Origin: Edolisoma coerulescens
Taxonomy: Eukaryota > Chordata > Aves > Passeriformes > Campephagidae
DNA length: 64,000 nt
Assembly: GCA_013397115.1 (NCBI GenBank)
Contig: VWZW01004119.1
Coordinates: 390,634 to 454,633, forward strand
Direction: 5' to 3'
Both the position numbers and the translations under genes were made by a program. The notes beneath the pieces were generated by a model that was not told the origin of the DNA, ran no database searches, and saw only the letters and a program-made list of their open reading frames with translations. Positions 37,102 through 50,100 of this stretch are shown one piece after another (position 1 is the stretch's first letter; the number at the start of each line of letters is the position of its first letter).

Positions 37102-37527
37102 AGGGTTTGGATCTGGAGCACAAGTCTGATGAGGAGTGGCTGGGGGAGCTGGGGGTGTTTAGGCTGCAGAAAAGGAGGCTCAGGGGGCACATTTATAACT
37201 CTCTACCATCCTATGAAAGAAGGTTTTGGTGACGTGGGCTCAGTTTCTTCTCCAAGGTAACAAGGGACAGAACAAAACAACCTCAAATTGCACCAGGTGA
37301 GGTTTGGGTTAGATATTAGGAAAATGTTTTTCATGGGAATGGTTGAAAAGTATTGGAACAGGCTTTCTAGGGAAGTGCTGGAATCACCATGCTTGGAGTT
37401 TTCAAAAATAGTGTGTATATTGCAGTAGAGGATGTGGTTTAGTGGAGAACATGGTGGTGGTGGTGGGTTGGTGATTGGACTCAAGGATCTTAAAGGTCTT
37501 TTCCAGCCTTAATGATTCCACAATTTC
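37102..37527 (+). mobile_element. CR1 LINE fragment, longest copy (older type)
   Basis: This plus-orientation CR1 of about 426 bases begins at a decayed ATCTGGAGCACAAGTCTGATG and GGCTGGGGGAGCTGGGGGTG block. It passes through GTTTGGGTTAGATATTAGG and ATTGGAACAGGCTTTCTAGG, then GGAATCACCATGCTTGGAG and GATGTGGTTTAGTGG. It ends with GGATCTTAAAGGTCTTTTCC and a degraded AATGATTCCACAATT tail. Substitutions and the insertion of a GGTGGTGGTGG run near 37450 show age. The 93-codon minus-strand frame is an artefact. Confidence 0.93.
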
Positions 37528-39856
37528 ACCTGTGTCTCACCTAAAAAAACTGCTGGGAATTTTATATGCCCAGAAATTAGGTATTTGCTCAGAACAGAGC
37601 AGCAGATGCTGACAACTGACACACACTTCCTGCATCTACTGAAAATTACCAACATCTTAAATTATCTCCAGGTGCTATGAAAAAGCTGCAGACCACTGAA
37701 CAGCAAGTCAGAAAACTGACACAAATGTGATTTCTTGGGGTTTTTACACATTTGCTTGAGTGACCACTTCAGGTAGAAAAATACCAGAATGGAACAGTAA
37801 ATAAAATGCAGCCAATGCTATGTGTTAGGAAGGGACTTTCATTTATAACAGGATTTTTTACTCATTTGCTTTTTGCAGAAGACATCTCTGAGATAGGATT
37901 TGCATTGGGCTTTGCTGCAGGAGTAGAGAAGTTGCATATTTTAAATCTGTAGCAGAAACCCTGCAGAGTAGAAGGGGCAATGAACACCAACTCCCTCCCC
38001 CTCCAGTGGGAAAGGACCAGATGAGAAGCTTTACAAGTTGGACACATGGCCCCTTGACCTGTGTGATACTGGATAACCCTCTGCAGTGTCAAGCAATGGA
38101 TCATCTTACCTTTGCTGCTGCAAACCAGACTTCCTTATGTGCTTGGAAAGGACACTTCCCATGTCTGAGACAGACTTCCTGTCCTGCTTCACCTATGGAA
38201 GAAAATCGTAACAAAACAAAACCCACAAACAAACAAAACCCCACAAAGGAACCCCAGTCAAACAAACAAACAAAAAAAATCAAAACAAAAACAGAACAAA
38301 CTTTACAGAAAATTGAACTCAACCCCCAAAATATTTCCCAAACCAGCCTTGACAAAGTACATTTCTTGTTACATCTGCCCTTCTTTCAGGGTGGAAACGG
38401 AGCTCTGGAAAAATGCAGCAGAACTGAGAGGCCCTGATGGAAAGGAGAGTTTCTGGACACTGAGAGAAGCAGTGCAGCAGATTGGTGCTGTATCATATTT
38501 GTTTCTGATGGATTTAGTTGGTCAGCCCTCTTCCTCCTTCCATGCAGCACATGCACACTGATCTATAGCACACACATATGGTCACCAGCACAGAGGCAGC
38601 AAATGCCAGATCAGATAGGGAAAGAGTAAATTTAAGAGGTTATAAATGTCTTTTCATAACAGTATATATTCAATACTGTCACTGAAGTAAGAGTCCGAAG
38701 ACAATATGAACACTTGTCTCCTCTTTTATATGATCATAAGAAAATAATTTCAGTTCAACTTAGTAATGGCTTTGCTACCTTGTTAAAAGGTGATTAAAAA
38801 GGAAAAACAATTTTCATTTGGAATCTCTAAGGAGAACCATTGCCCTAGTGAAAATTAGCCAAAAAGGCTTTTTTTTCTGCCATGAAGTCATAAAAAGGTG
38901 AAACATTTTCAGTGGGAAGGAGGACGGGGATGTTGTTGGTGCAACACATCCTGACTGTCACACTGAGGGGGAGATGGAGGCCTTGTGAAATCAGTTCTGT
39001 GTCACCTCTACAGCTGGGTCCAGGCCCTTCTTTGTGTTTTTAAACACAAGTCCAGCTTTTTGTATCTGCAAAAACCCTGTCACAGAAGCATTTTCTTCAA
39101 AGAGATGCTGAGATTTGTTTTATCAGATAATGCTGCAATCCTGTCTGATGTGGCACACGAAGAAAGAGAAACTTCCCTAAAAACATTCCAAACTCCTCTT
39201 TGTGCCACCCACACGTGCAGTCACGACTGAGAGACAGAACTGCGTGTGGCTCTCACGCACTGCTCAGCGTCGCTGCCCCTCGTGCTGGAGCCTGGGGAGG
39301 AATCGCCCCGGGAGCCACTGCCAGGCTGCCAAAGGCAGAGCAGGATTTCCCCCAGCCTCCCTTCCCTCCTCAGCACAGAGCTCAGCACTCCCTGCTCTCT
39401 TTGGGTGTTTGTCACAATAAAAACCTGGCCACAAGATTTAGAATCAAAGGCACCGAGTTACAAACCCTGCTGGAAATCTGGCGCTTTGCTGAAGTGTCGA
39501 AATGCTTCTGGTCAAAATATGTCCATAATCACTGAAATATACAATTGCTTCTCATAATCAGCAGTATTTGCTCACATAAATAATTTTATTGACTCCGGTC
39601 CCAGGAAATGCTAATTTTGTGTGACACTGGGAAGGACTTCTAAGACCTAGAAGACAGCAATGGCATAGATATTGCAAAGACAGAGCTATCTAAGACTGTG
39701 TCACTACAGCTTCAGTGGAGGCAAACCAGAGTCAGTATCAGTTCTGTAAATACTTCTGCATCACCTCATCAGTGTGTGGGAGCAAGAGGTAGACTTGCAT
39801 TCCTTGGAAAATATACAGAAGCAAAGAAATGGTAGAGAGAAAGATGGAGATTTTAT
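37528..39856. other. Unique non-coding sequence, with a G+C-richer patch near 39.2-39.4 kb
   Basis: No gene is recognised. The 143-codon plus frame at 38006-38437 is largely a by-product of the A/C-rich repeat. The 39190-39420 part is G+C-richer, with overlapping open frames in three plus frames and one minus frame, so none is convincing. A CACAATAAAAACC sequence follows at 39412. I considered a solo LTR but could not find matching ends. Confidence 0.5.
38210..38300. repeat. A/C-rich (CAAA)n-like low-complexity region
   Basis: Repeated AACAAAAC and CAAACAAACAAA units interrupted by short unique stretches. It is a decayed microsatellite. Confidence 0.85.
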
Positions 39857-39900
39857 TGTAGATGATCTTTAAAGTCCTTTCCAACCCAAACTTTCTAAGA
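39857..39900 (+). mobile_element. CR1 3' terminal scrap
   Basis: About 44 bases match the CR1 end: GTAGATGATCTTTAAAGTCC, then TTTCCAACCCAAACTTTCTA. Nothing upstream is recognisable as CR1, so this is a strongly truncated copy. Confidence 0.75.
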
Positions 39901-40372
39901 TAGGAACATGTTCGTGAAACACCTAACAGTGACTCAGTGCCTGAGAAAGGATAAAGAAATTATTGCTTTATGAGTTTTGGTTTTGTTCAGTCTCAAAAAA
40001 GTTGAGATACTCAACATTTGAGTTTTAAAAGGAGCGCTCTGGGATGATCCCTCATTAGGGGATCAGCTCTATAATGAATCAGCTAATGGGCCAGGGTTCA
40101 CCATCAGCTGATAGGAGATATACTTCAAGTCAAACCTCTGCTCCAGCATATTTATAAAGCTTTTTCAAACAGGGTCCTGGGTCAGACCAGACACAGCAGT
40201 CTTACAATATTTTCTTAAAAGTATTGCCCAGCCTTGGAAATACAGCTGAGCGTCTTGGATTCTTCTCATAAAGTGAAAAGGGCCATGTGTCTTGTAAAGA
40301 CAAGCCCCAAGGGAACTGAGGTAAAGTATTTTTGTAGCCTTAACACAAATTTTCCTTGTGTTTATGACTTCA

Positions 40373-40403
40373 TTATTTCAGTGGGTGTGTTATTTCAGTG
40401 GGT
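40373..40403 (+). repeat. Short tandem duplication, period 17
   Basis: TTATTTCAGTGGGT at 40373-40386 recurs exactly at 40390-40403. It looks like a recent local slippage or duplication. Confidence 0.85.
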
Positions 40404-41445
40404 TTTTCAGCTACTTATTTTCTATCTTCTTTACAGTTCTCTTTTTTTTTTTCTGTCTACTTTAAATAAGGAAAATGGACTCAACAGATGATGCAGAGGT
40501 CTTTATAGCAGAGCTACTGGTTTTCATTCCTGTTTCCTGAACGTCGAAGAATCATGGGCTTAAGATGCTCAAAGAATATTTTTGTAACATAATATTAAAG
40601 TCACTGTTGATGTCTGGTCAGTGTAAAAGCTCCCCAAAAGAGCAGAGGTGAAAATTTTAGGCATCTATCTTCTGTGAAGTGTAGTGAAAGAGTTAAGACA
40701 AAATGAATTAAGGGAACACAACCGACAACAGAAAAATTGTTTCTGATTAGCAGGAAAACCCAGGATTAGGATGCGGTTACTCTGTAATTGCAAAATCTGA
40801 TCTTCAGTAATATCTGGTGGGGTTTTAGGGAAAAAAGCAGCAAAAGGACTGAAAAATAATACTAAGCTCATTTAAGGTGAATTAATCCAAAATACTGGTC
40901 TCCCCAGCTATGAGGTTCCCCCTACACCGGGAGAGCCTAACCTCTGCAAAAAGCTGTTGGGATTGGTAGGACAGATGTGGTGCAGCACATCTGTCTGGCC
41001 TGGGCAGAGTGGTTTTCACGAAAGTGCCCTTTTTTCTTGGTGCAGCTGCAGCCAAAATGCACGGAGACAGCAGCTATTGATCGAGCAGAGCTAAACCCAT
41101 GACCCGTCCAAACTGCCGGTTTATTAATTATCACTTCTACTTTACCTAATGTCAACTCACTTGCCATATCTGCTTTACTGGTGGCTTGTTTGCCTAATTA
41201 GCAGTAATTTGTGTTTTAACTGAGCCAGTAAGTTCCCTGTAAAGTCTGTGCTTGGGGACTCCTGTGATCACCAAGTTGCTGGTCAAAGTTTTGATAAGAG
41301 GTAATGCTTGAGTAAATCCTACAAGCCATTACCCTCAGGCAAAGTAATCTCATGGTAGGGATGGCTGAGTAAAATAATAGGAAGCGTGGAGCTTTTCTCA
41401 AACCTAGAGACAAATCTTTTACAAGACATGAAGTTCTCATTTTTC

Positions 41446-41462
41446 TTTTTTTTTTTTTTTTT
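41446..41462. repeat. Poly(T) run, 17 bases
   Basis: Uninterrupted T run following TTTTC. It is a simple repeat, with an A-rich patch about 40 bases downstream. Confidence 0.9.
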
Positions 41463-43439
41463 AATTTGTCACAAACTTTTGTTCTGTGCCAGAAAATTAA
41501 AAAAAAACAAACCCAACACCAAAATATCAAGACAAAAGTCTATTCTTGGATTTATGACATGAGAAAATCCAGGAAGGAAAGGGGACCTCATGAGGAAGCC
41601 TGTTTTCACATTTTTACATAGATTTCAAAGCGTACACAGTGGCAGAAAAAGGTACATATAGCTAAAAAACCAAAATGTACTGAAACATGAGGAGTCACTT
41701 TCCCTACCAAGTCAAGAGGTGGTACCATGCATCAAAACCTGGCAGAGCCCTGACATTCCAGTCCATGATGTGCAGGCTGCAACTTCAGCAAGAGCCTGTG
41801 AACACAGAGTTGTCCAGTGCTCAGCTCTTCCAGCTGGAGGTGTCTCAAACACTCTCCTTATTTCATTCAAATATATTAAAAATATGGTGGAGAGGTAAAA
41901 GTACCTACTACAGGCATAGGAAATGTTCAAGGCAACAGGCAGAAGTGAGTTCAAAGGAGAGCAGATAAGTTGCTGTAGTTAATGTTTTCCTGTTTCAAAC
42001 AAACAAAAATTGCAAGAAAAATATAAATGTAATAGATTTCATACATAAAAGAGTTTGGTAGGAAACACCAATACATGATTGACTCAACTGAATGCAGACT
42101 AGAGCAAGGAATACTGCCTTATGGATTATCTAAAGGGGCAACAAATGTCCCTTCTTCCCCACTCAAAAAAAGGCAGCATAATTGAATTTCACACAGACAT
42201 GATTGGACTTAACATCAACCAAATAAAGGTGCACAAAGCAGCTCAAAAGAATTAACTAAGAATGTAAAGTCTATCACTCACCTCTCCTCTGTAGCTTAAT
42301 TTCTCCTTTTGTTTCCTTCTGGTTTTGGAGTTTCAGAGAACGTTTGAATTTAAAATTCTCCTCTTATACACACAACTATCCATTGCACTTGATCTGTGTC
42401 ACATTTCTGCTGAAGGATCTCAGCTTTCAAGAAATAACCCAATTCTGCTTGCAGGTCCTTTTGATTAAACAGTCCTTGTTGAGTGAGACCCAACCAGTGG
42501 AAAAAAAGAAAAGGATATGTAAAAAGACATTGGTCACTAACAAAATCAGAACAGCAGCCAGAGGTGCCTACTCCGCAAATGCTGTGTACTGTGGTTAGAA
42601 AATTTGAATCCCATGGAAACCAGCCTTGGGTTTGGGCAGGAGAGCTCAACACTGGCTATAAATGATTTGTACTGATGGTCAGGATCTGGCCATTGAGCTG
42701 GACAGATGTTTTCACCCCTTTCGTTACCACCAGATTTTCTGAGCCTCTTTTCATAGGCGGTGTAGGGCTCAGGGACATGCTGCAATAGGCTCATGGGGGA
42801 CAGCAGCCTCATAAAAGTGGATATCGGTGCCCTATTCAAACATTCATCTAATTTTCCTAGAAAAGAACCAGTGAGGGAAGCTGCTGCTCACTGTGCTCTA
42901 ACAATCTATCCAAGGGTTAAAATATTGATCCTTACCTACAGTATAATGTAGCTTGACATGTTTCATCAAGCATGTCGTTCTCACTCCGGTTCCAGAGCAC
43001 TTCTCTGAAAAGCAAAAACAGGAAAAAAAACCCCCTAAGATTGCTACTAACATGTAAAATATATTTAAATAAACCAAAATAGCATAGAGAAAAAACTTTG
43101 TCATAGCACAATAGAAAATTAAACACCAAACTTTAAACAAATAGTGCCATTTGCTTTTGCGGCAGCAAAAAGAGTTTATTATTTCACTATTTCATCTCAC
43201 CTTGTGTCATTAAAATATAGGACACAAGTAGTAAAACACAAAGTAAATATGCACATATCTTTACACCATGTAGGGCAGCTATAAATCTTACTCTTTGATA
43301 ACAGCTGTACTATAGCAATCATTTGAGTAGTGCAGCTGCCACAACAATATCAAATTTTATAGTTAAAAAGCAGTCAAAACTTTAATGGTACAGTGGAGGT
43401 AGATATATATTGTGCTATAAATAAACATTATCTAATGAA

Positions 43440-43580
43440 GAAATGAAACATGTTTATTTTTCCTTGACATATCGTTCAAAATCGTATATCTTTGCTGCTG
43501 CAAGCTGCTATAATAGCAGCCATTATACTTCAGCACGTATAACAACAAGGTCTGTAGTCAGGCTAATTACTCTGGATTTA
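43440..43580. promoter_or_regulatory. Candidate regulatory element with a 17-base palindrome
   Basis: The block contains GCTGCTAT-A-ATAGCAGC at 43504-43520, with exactly complementary 8-base arms. It is followed by CATTATAC and, further on, a GGCTAATTACTCTGG homeodomain-type site. Four CpG dinucleotides in TTCG, TCGT and ACGT contexts are kept in A+T-rich sequence. No repeat similarity is seen. Function is inferred only. Confidence 0.35.
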
Positions 43581-44417
43581 AATGAGGGATGGGAGAACTT
43601 CAGACAGCTTGGCCTTGCAAGCAAGGCTTTCGTTTCAGTAGAGCAGTATCTTAAAATGTTATCAGAGCTAACATGTGCTGGCAGAGGTTCTGAAGTGGTT
43701 GGGAATGCAGTGAGAAACGAGTGGGTTTTCCCCTCAGACGATGACTTCTGCTGCGCTGGTGTGACAGGGTGTAATCGATCTGGGGAGCAGGGGACCATGA
43801 GAACTGATGTGCTGGTTCACTCACTGCCACATATGAAAAACCTCTGGAAGGATTCAGGAAAGCACATGTCTAGTGCAGACAGGCTCATCTCCCTCCCAAG
43901 GTAATAATGTGCCTAAAATGTGGTTTCTGTGAATTTACTGAGGTTTCTGCTGTGCTCACACTCAACCTAGGGATGCATTGATGGCACCTATGGAGATATT
44001 CTCCTGCCTCCTCCTCAAAGACTGAATGAGGGCATGGGAATGATTTTAAACATGCTAGAAACATCTAATATTGAAGAGTTTTGAGAGCACAGCTCGTCGT
44101 GCTATGTAAGGGAAGGCCACAAAACATTGTCTAATATTCAGGTGTGTGTTTCTTCACACCTTGAGTCCAGAGTGAACTTCTGAAAGACATCTCCCAGTCC
44201 CTGTTATCCATCCCACTGCAAGGAGCTGTCTGGAAACCACTCTCTGGGTGGCCTTGGAATGGCACTAAAATGCTGGTGCACACCAAGGGCAAACCCAAAG
44301 CAGTCCATCAGTACCAGGGAGTCAGTCCGTGGGATCACACCAGCCTCAGTCCAAGGCTGGCCCCAAAAAACAAATGCAGTAGATTTGAGGGCCTCAGCAT
44401 CATCTCCACTGCTCACT

Positions 44418-44492
44418 AGGATCGTTAAGGTTGGGAAAGACCTCTAAGGTTATTGAGTCCAACCATTAACCCAGCTCTGGAGGTCCACCACA
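44418..44492 (-). mobile_element. CR1 3' terminal fragment (older type)
   Basis: About 75 bases of minus-orientation CR1: AAGGTTGGGAAAGACCTCTA, then TTGAGTCCAACCATTAACCC, AGCTCTGG and a decayed GTCCACCA. The GGGAAAGACCTC spelling groups it with the copy at 53253 rather than with the young copies. Confidence 0.88.
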
Positions 44493-46498
44493 GAGAAAGA
44501 TGTAGCCTCAGACTACCAAATAAAAGACCAAAGTCCACAACCTCAGTATGTCACAAGATGAGAAAGAGAGCTGGGAGTGACAAATAAAAAATATCCTGGG
44601 TTCCTGCAGCACCAGTGAAACTGGCAAGTAATATTCATGAACTCCATTGCCTTAAAAATCCTCCTTAGGAAGCTCTGATTCCCCTCTTCACATCATAAAA
44701 TTCTCCCTACCAGAAGGGAGATTACCATCTTGCCTGGAGTTTGCCTCCTGTTCAGTGTGGGTTTCTCTGAAGGTGACACATGGACACCCTGGTGGGAATT
44801 GCTGCGACCCGGGGGAGCAGATCCATTGGAGAGCAAATCCCTGACAAACAGCTTATTACAGCTAAACTTGGTGTGTGCCCACCATCAGAGATCCTCAGGG
44901 TGCTTTTGCTTGCCATCAGCAGAGCATTTATCCAAAAAAACCCATGAGATGCTATAAAATAAACCCAACAGCTGTTAGCAGAAGATGACAAATCCTAGAT
45001 ACCTTTTTGTCACATTGCAACCTATACAATTTACTCCGTGTTTACAAACAAATTGCTGCAGAAAAATATTAAGTCCTGGCATTTAGAGAAGCTCTAGAAA
45101 TTACTCACTCCCCTGGAATTCTGCATGAAAAATTAAGACTACACTTCTAATAAATGTAGCTAGAGCAAAGTTTCATAAACATTCTTGAAATTTCTTCTGT
45201 AACAGCTTTGTTTTGGCTCCTCACTTTTCCTACTTAAACAAATGGTAAGGTTGGCTGATATTGTCAAAATACAGCACTTCTCATGAACCAGGAGTCATTT
45301 ATTAATGTAATTTATTGAGCCAGAATTGTAAAACATAAAATCATATTTTTACTGTGGGACTCACACACACTAAACAAGCAAACAAAAAACAGCAAAAAAC
45401 CCCTCATTGCCCCCAAGCTAAGAATATTTTCTTTTAAAAGTCAAATTATTACAACTGTGGATCTGTAAGTAAGATTATGCGTTTCCAGAACTGGCCTTTG
45501 AGAGGCCAGCAGGGTAAGTGTTAATGAACCATGCAATGTTGGGTAAGAACAGAACAGATGTTTGCACAGCCATCAGGTAGACCTCTGTTTATATAAATGC
45601 ACCACAGTAGATAATACCTAATACCTTTCTCATGGCTTAAAATAACCTTCCCACTAAAAATACAAACAGGCTTTTCCCCAGTTGTGAACATGCTTAAAAT
45701 CTAATTAATACACAGCCGACTGCAAACCCACCAAACTGCTCAGGCAGGGTCGGACCTGTCACCCAGCATCACCTCTTTCATGACACAGTCTTAATCTCCT
45801 CCTTTGTCCTTATATTGCAGTTTTTGCTCCAAAGGTTTCTGCACTAAAAAAGTGGGGAGGTGAAGCCAAAGTTCAATTCAATTTATTTTTATATTGCCTC
45901 TCATACAAAGTCTTTCAAAACTCTTTATAGTGAGAGATAAAATAATCATATAACACTTGCCGGAATTCAGCGTGGTGACTTTTACACTCAGGGTAAAACC
46001 TATGTGCCAGGACAGTAAAATTAAGGAAATTTAGAAACAGAGAGAGGATTAATAAACATGTATTGTTTCTGCACTGTGGGAGAAGAGGGAAGCACATCCC
46101 TGTTCTGGTGCATTCGTAGCCCTTCCTTTAGTTTGGAGAGTCCCAGCGTAAAGGGGCTGTTGGAGGGGGGTGAGAAGGGCATCATCACTCAAAGGAGCCC
46201 CTTCCAGCTGTATTGGGCACAGAAACATCAGTCAGCTGTTTTCCTTCATATGGAAAACCCAGTTTCCATTCAGAAAACAACAAAACTTCAGCCTATCCTG
46301 AGAAAGGAATGAAAAAATGCACCAAGTCACCTACACTCATCATCTGACAAAAACAATGCAGAAGTAGTCCCACAACCAAAGAGGAAAAGGTGTTTGCAAA
46401 AGACAACCAGAAAAAGCAACAAACATTTATGGCAACACCATTATTATATTTAATTTAAGTTATTTATAAGCACTCAGTGTCTAAAAACATGACCCTAT

Positions 46499-46526
46499 AA
46501 TAAGTAATACAATTACTTATTGTATT
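46499..46526. repeat. Overlapping inverted repeats
   Basis: AATAAGTAAT (46499-46508) pairs exactly with ATTACTTATT (46512-46521) across a 3-base spacer. AATACAA (46506-46512) also pairs exactly with TTGTATT (46520-46526). The two pairings are mutually exclusive, giving two alternative hairpins or a nested protein-binding palindrome. Confidence 0.8.
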
Positions 46527-48539
46527 ATTCATGAGGATAACCCTGGAACCAGGTACATACCATGCTCTGGCAGAATGACACATGCAAGGAGTCATTGAGT
46601 GGAATTTGTTTATCCTTCTACACCCATCAAATCAAGGAAATAAGCACCAAAAAACTGCCTCTTGGGCTCCCAAAATAACTTTGCCCCGTATCTAAACAAA
46701 ACCTGAATATCAGCACGCTCATCCAGTTTATCCCAGTACAAACCTCAAACAACACAGGAGAAAAACGCTCCCGAAAATACACTGATAATTAAAGAAAGAG
46801 TGTTATAAATTCTGTGATACAGTCTTAAATCGTCATTGTAAAAGTTTACTACATCTTTGTGGTCCATTGATTCAGAAGCCCACACATAAAGAAGCCTGGT
46901 AAAAGAGCATCTAAGAAAATATTTGGGCAAGAGCTAATATTTCTTCCCACCTGTCTTCATGCCCACACCACTCAACACAAGCCACATCTTTATAACACAC
47001 AGTAAGAAAACACAATATATAGTAACTCATTTTCTGACCTTTTAATATTTCTGCCATTGATTGTCAGAAGTGAGGATGACTCTCTATCCTAAGGTGATGG
47101 ATTATTTAATTAACTATTGACCTTTTCAGTATCAGATGTTGACAATGAATGCACTCTTGTATAAGCTGCCTCCTCTGGATGCTTTTCTGTTCTCCAATGC
47201 ACATGGATTTGTCTCATATTTTGGTTTTAAGTGTAACATTTCTATTATTTTAATCTAAAAACAAGTCAAAGTCTTGTATTTAGCAATGAATACTTTTATG
47301 ATCTACTGCTTTGAGTTTTCTTTTGAACTGTGTTTCTAGTGGAATTTGTATGAATATTAACAGAATCGAGTCTTTCATAGATAAAATCATTTCTACTGCT
47401 TACCTATGACTTAGGTCCCTGGCACGCTTTCAGGACAACTTCTGCACCAAGAGGCAAAGAAGCCAACACAGAAAAGAGAAATTGTTCATCATCTGTGCAC
47501 ACGGATCAAGAGACGTCCCAGACTGAAAATTGTAGGAGTCATTTGATATTACGCTTTGCCTTTGGGCCCAGCAAAGACTCCAGCCAGGAACATGACATTT
47601 ACACCGAGCACCTTTAAAAAGAAGGCATTTCACTACTTTCCCACAAGGCATGCAACGTGAAGCCTTGTTTACACACAGGAAAACTGACTTCAGACATTTT
47701 CTCCCCCAAAATAAAGAGAAAGGATCCAGATCCTCATCCTGGAGACCTGGGATCCCAGTGCTCTGTTCTCAGCAATTACATATTCAGCTACAACCTTTTT
47801 ATAAGCAAACAAGGTATTTTCCTCCACGAGCTTGTTGTTGGAACCAAACACTGAACAAATGATCCATGCCTCCAGGTTGTCAGAGAGATTTACATGTGAC
47901 TACACAGCAGTTTGGGTATTCCACTGTGATTTCTCTCCAGGACTGAGAGAGCTGATTAATCTAACACATTCCTGGTAAAAACCATCCAGTATTTATCCAG
48001 GAAAAAAGTTCGTAGCCTGGCACACCTTTGTAATAAATATTCTCTTCTGATTTCATCTGTTCACTTAGAAAATACATATTTGCCAAACCGCGTACCAGAG
48101 AGAAGGTTTGGGGGCTTTTTTTTTTTTTTGCTAAACAGACGAGAATATTTTTTCAAGGTGTTCCATTTCCTTAATTATTTTGGTAACTATATAACCATAA
48201 AATCACTTCATGGGAATAATTCCACAATGTATCTGCACCAGCAAATAACAATTAACAAATTTCTAGAAGGTCTGTTAACAACAAATCGTGTTCTCCTTTT
48301 TCTTTTTTAAAAAACCATATTTTTGTCTGTGAAATCAGCAGCACACACAGCAGCACATATTCCTGCAGCTGATGGATTTGGTAAGTGGTTTTAATCAGGA
48401 GCTTTCCTTTTGCATCAATCAGCCTTCCCCGCAGCCCAGGAGAAACCCCTGCATGTGTCGTCGATACACCCAGATAGCAGAGCTATAAGTCTGATTTTTT
48501 CTGATGTTAATACAATATTATGATAGATATCTATTAGTG

Positions 48540-48860
48540 GGGAGAGTGGAGCAGCAGACAGACTCCAGCCCCTCTGACAGCGGCTGCTCTTTCTTTGTCA
48601 GTGTCAATCCGCGCCGGAGTCGCGGGGAATGAGCGAATGTGACAGGAGAGGACCGCTCCAATTATGGATGAAGGGACACTATCTACTCCCACTGGTTGAC
48701 GTGATTTATTCGACGGTCCTTCTGCATTTATAGAGCAGCAGATTGTAGCTGCTTATGAAGTGACAAATAGTGCTCAATGACATTGACTGACTTGTCTGAT
48801 CAATTTAGCTCGTCTGAAAAGTAGCCGTGGATCGCTGTCCTCGTTGAACGATGGCAGGAA
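48540..48860. promoter_or_regulatory. Strong candidate conserved developmental enhancer
   Basis: About 16 CpG dinucleotides fall between 48582 and 48850, in a region whose flanks have almost none, so CpG loss seems to have been resisted. MEIS/TGIF-type TGACAG occurs at 48575-48580 and 48640-48645. CCAATTATGG spans 48658-48667, GTGATTTATTCGAC is near 48701, CDX-like TTTATAG is at 48727-48733, and TGATCAAT is at 48797-48804. There is no transposon similarity, open frame of note or splice signal. This is the texture of an ultraconserved-type non-coding element, but conservation itself cannot be seen from one genome. Confidence 0.5.
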
Positions 48861-49924
48861 CAGTCCCTGCTCAACTTTACCGACTCAAAATCTCCCATGC
48901 CGTTAGAAAAACTATTAAAGAGGACTCCTTTTAATCAAATAACACGACAGCTCCATACAAAGAATGAAAAATAGAAACCTTTCCCACAACTTTGCTGTGA
49001 AACGCACCTTGCTTAAAGAATGTTTTGCCTTCGAGACGGTGTCAGGGGAACATTTTTATTATTTTATAAGTGCCTGAATATTTGATATATTTTGGTGGAA
49101 GAGCAATGTATCTGACAGAGGGGAAACAAGTGAAGTTTTCCTTCAAGAACCAACAAAGCAACTTTTCATGTTTTCTAGAAAAGTTGCCAACTGTCCCGAT
49201 TTTATTGAGCCTCAAGTCATCAGATTAATTTTAAAATTCAGAGCTCCTGGAATCTGGTGATGATGTAATCGAGCTTTTATATTAAAATCAAGAAGAAAAA
49301 TTTTAAAAAGAAATTCCTGGTCTAATGGTCAGAGAACAACTTAAAAATGTGATTTTAGTGAACGTAGTGCAACCAAAATCCAAAATAAAATTGGAAGCCA
49401 ACTTACAAATGCTGAAGGGTTTTTTGTGGATTTTGAGAAAAAACCTTAGGACTACTGAAGCCTGGCAGGACTTTTTCACACTCGGGTTTGACAGCACAGG
49501 AATTTCTTAGAAGTCTGGCTCATTTTGATAGAACTGTTGCGTTAATACCCTAATATTGAAAACTGTCAAACTCTCAGTGGCTGGAAGCCCTCCTGGCAGA
49601 GAGAGTTGTTAAATGGGAAGAGGTGGCAGAGCCAGGCTCTTGGGTGCCATAGAATTCCCACTGCTTTCCTGAGCCTCAGCACAACCCTTCTAGTAATGCT
49701 GGAATTACAAGATAAGGTGACATTTGGCATAAGCAAAGGCCTCACAATAATTCCTTTAAACAAACACTGAATTAAAAACCATTGAGAAACTGTTAGCAAT
49801 TGTATTTTATCTAGCATTAGATTAGTATTTTTATAAAGTCATAATGTCACGTCACACCTTATAAATAACGCTTATGATATTTCCTATATGAAGCAGGCAC
49901 AGGAGTTGCCTGCGAATGGTAATT

Positions 49925-50100
49925 CTGTGTATAAATATATACAAACTTGTGAGGGAGTCTACACACACATATCAATATATATATGGTCATAGCATGAATA
50001 AATCAATGTCTGCATGTGGGGGGTGCGTGTGCGCCGTTCATTATATATTACAATATTAAACTGTTATCCATGCACAAGTATATTTATGTATATATTTCAA
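49925..50100. repeat. TA-rich low-complexity zone
   Basis: Clusters of ATATAT, TATACA and TATTTATGTATATA alternate with a short GTGGGGGGTGCGTGTGCG patch at about 50017-50035. It is an interrupted dinucleotide repeat region of mixed purine-pyrimidine alternation. Confidence 0.75.

Larger units (their letters stand above)
39901..44417. other. Unique A+T-rich non-coding sequence
   Basis: No gene is recognised. A 17-base-period duplication lies at 40373-40403 (TTATTTCAGTGGGT twice). A 153-codon plus frame at 43443-43904 is opposed by a 91-codon minus frame and has no known domain. A palindrome-bearing block is listed separately. Confidence 0.55.

Noticed and set aside
38950..39430. Possible solo LTR (G+C-richer body followed by CACAATAAAAACC)
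   Set aside because: I could not find matching TG...CA ends, a target-site duplication or a second copy. A comparison with avian ERV libraries would decide.
43443..43904. 153-codon plus-strand frame
   Set aside because: It begins inside the palindrome-bearing A+T-rich block, has no known domain and is opposed by a 91-codon minus frame.
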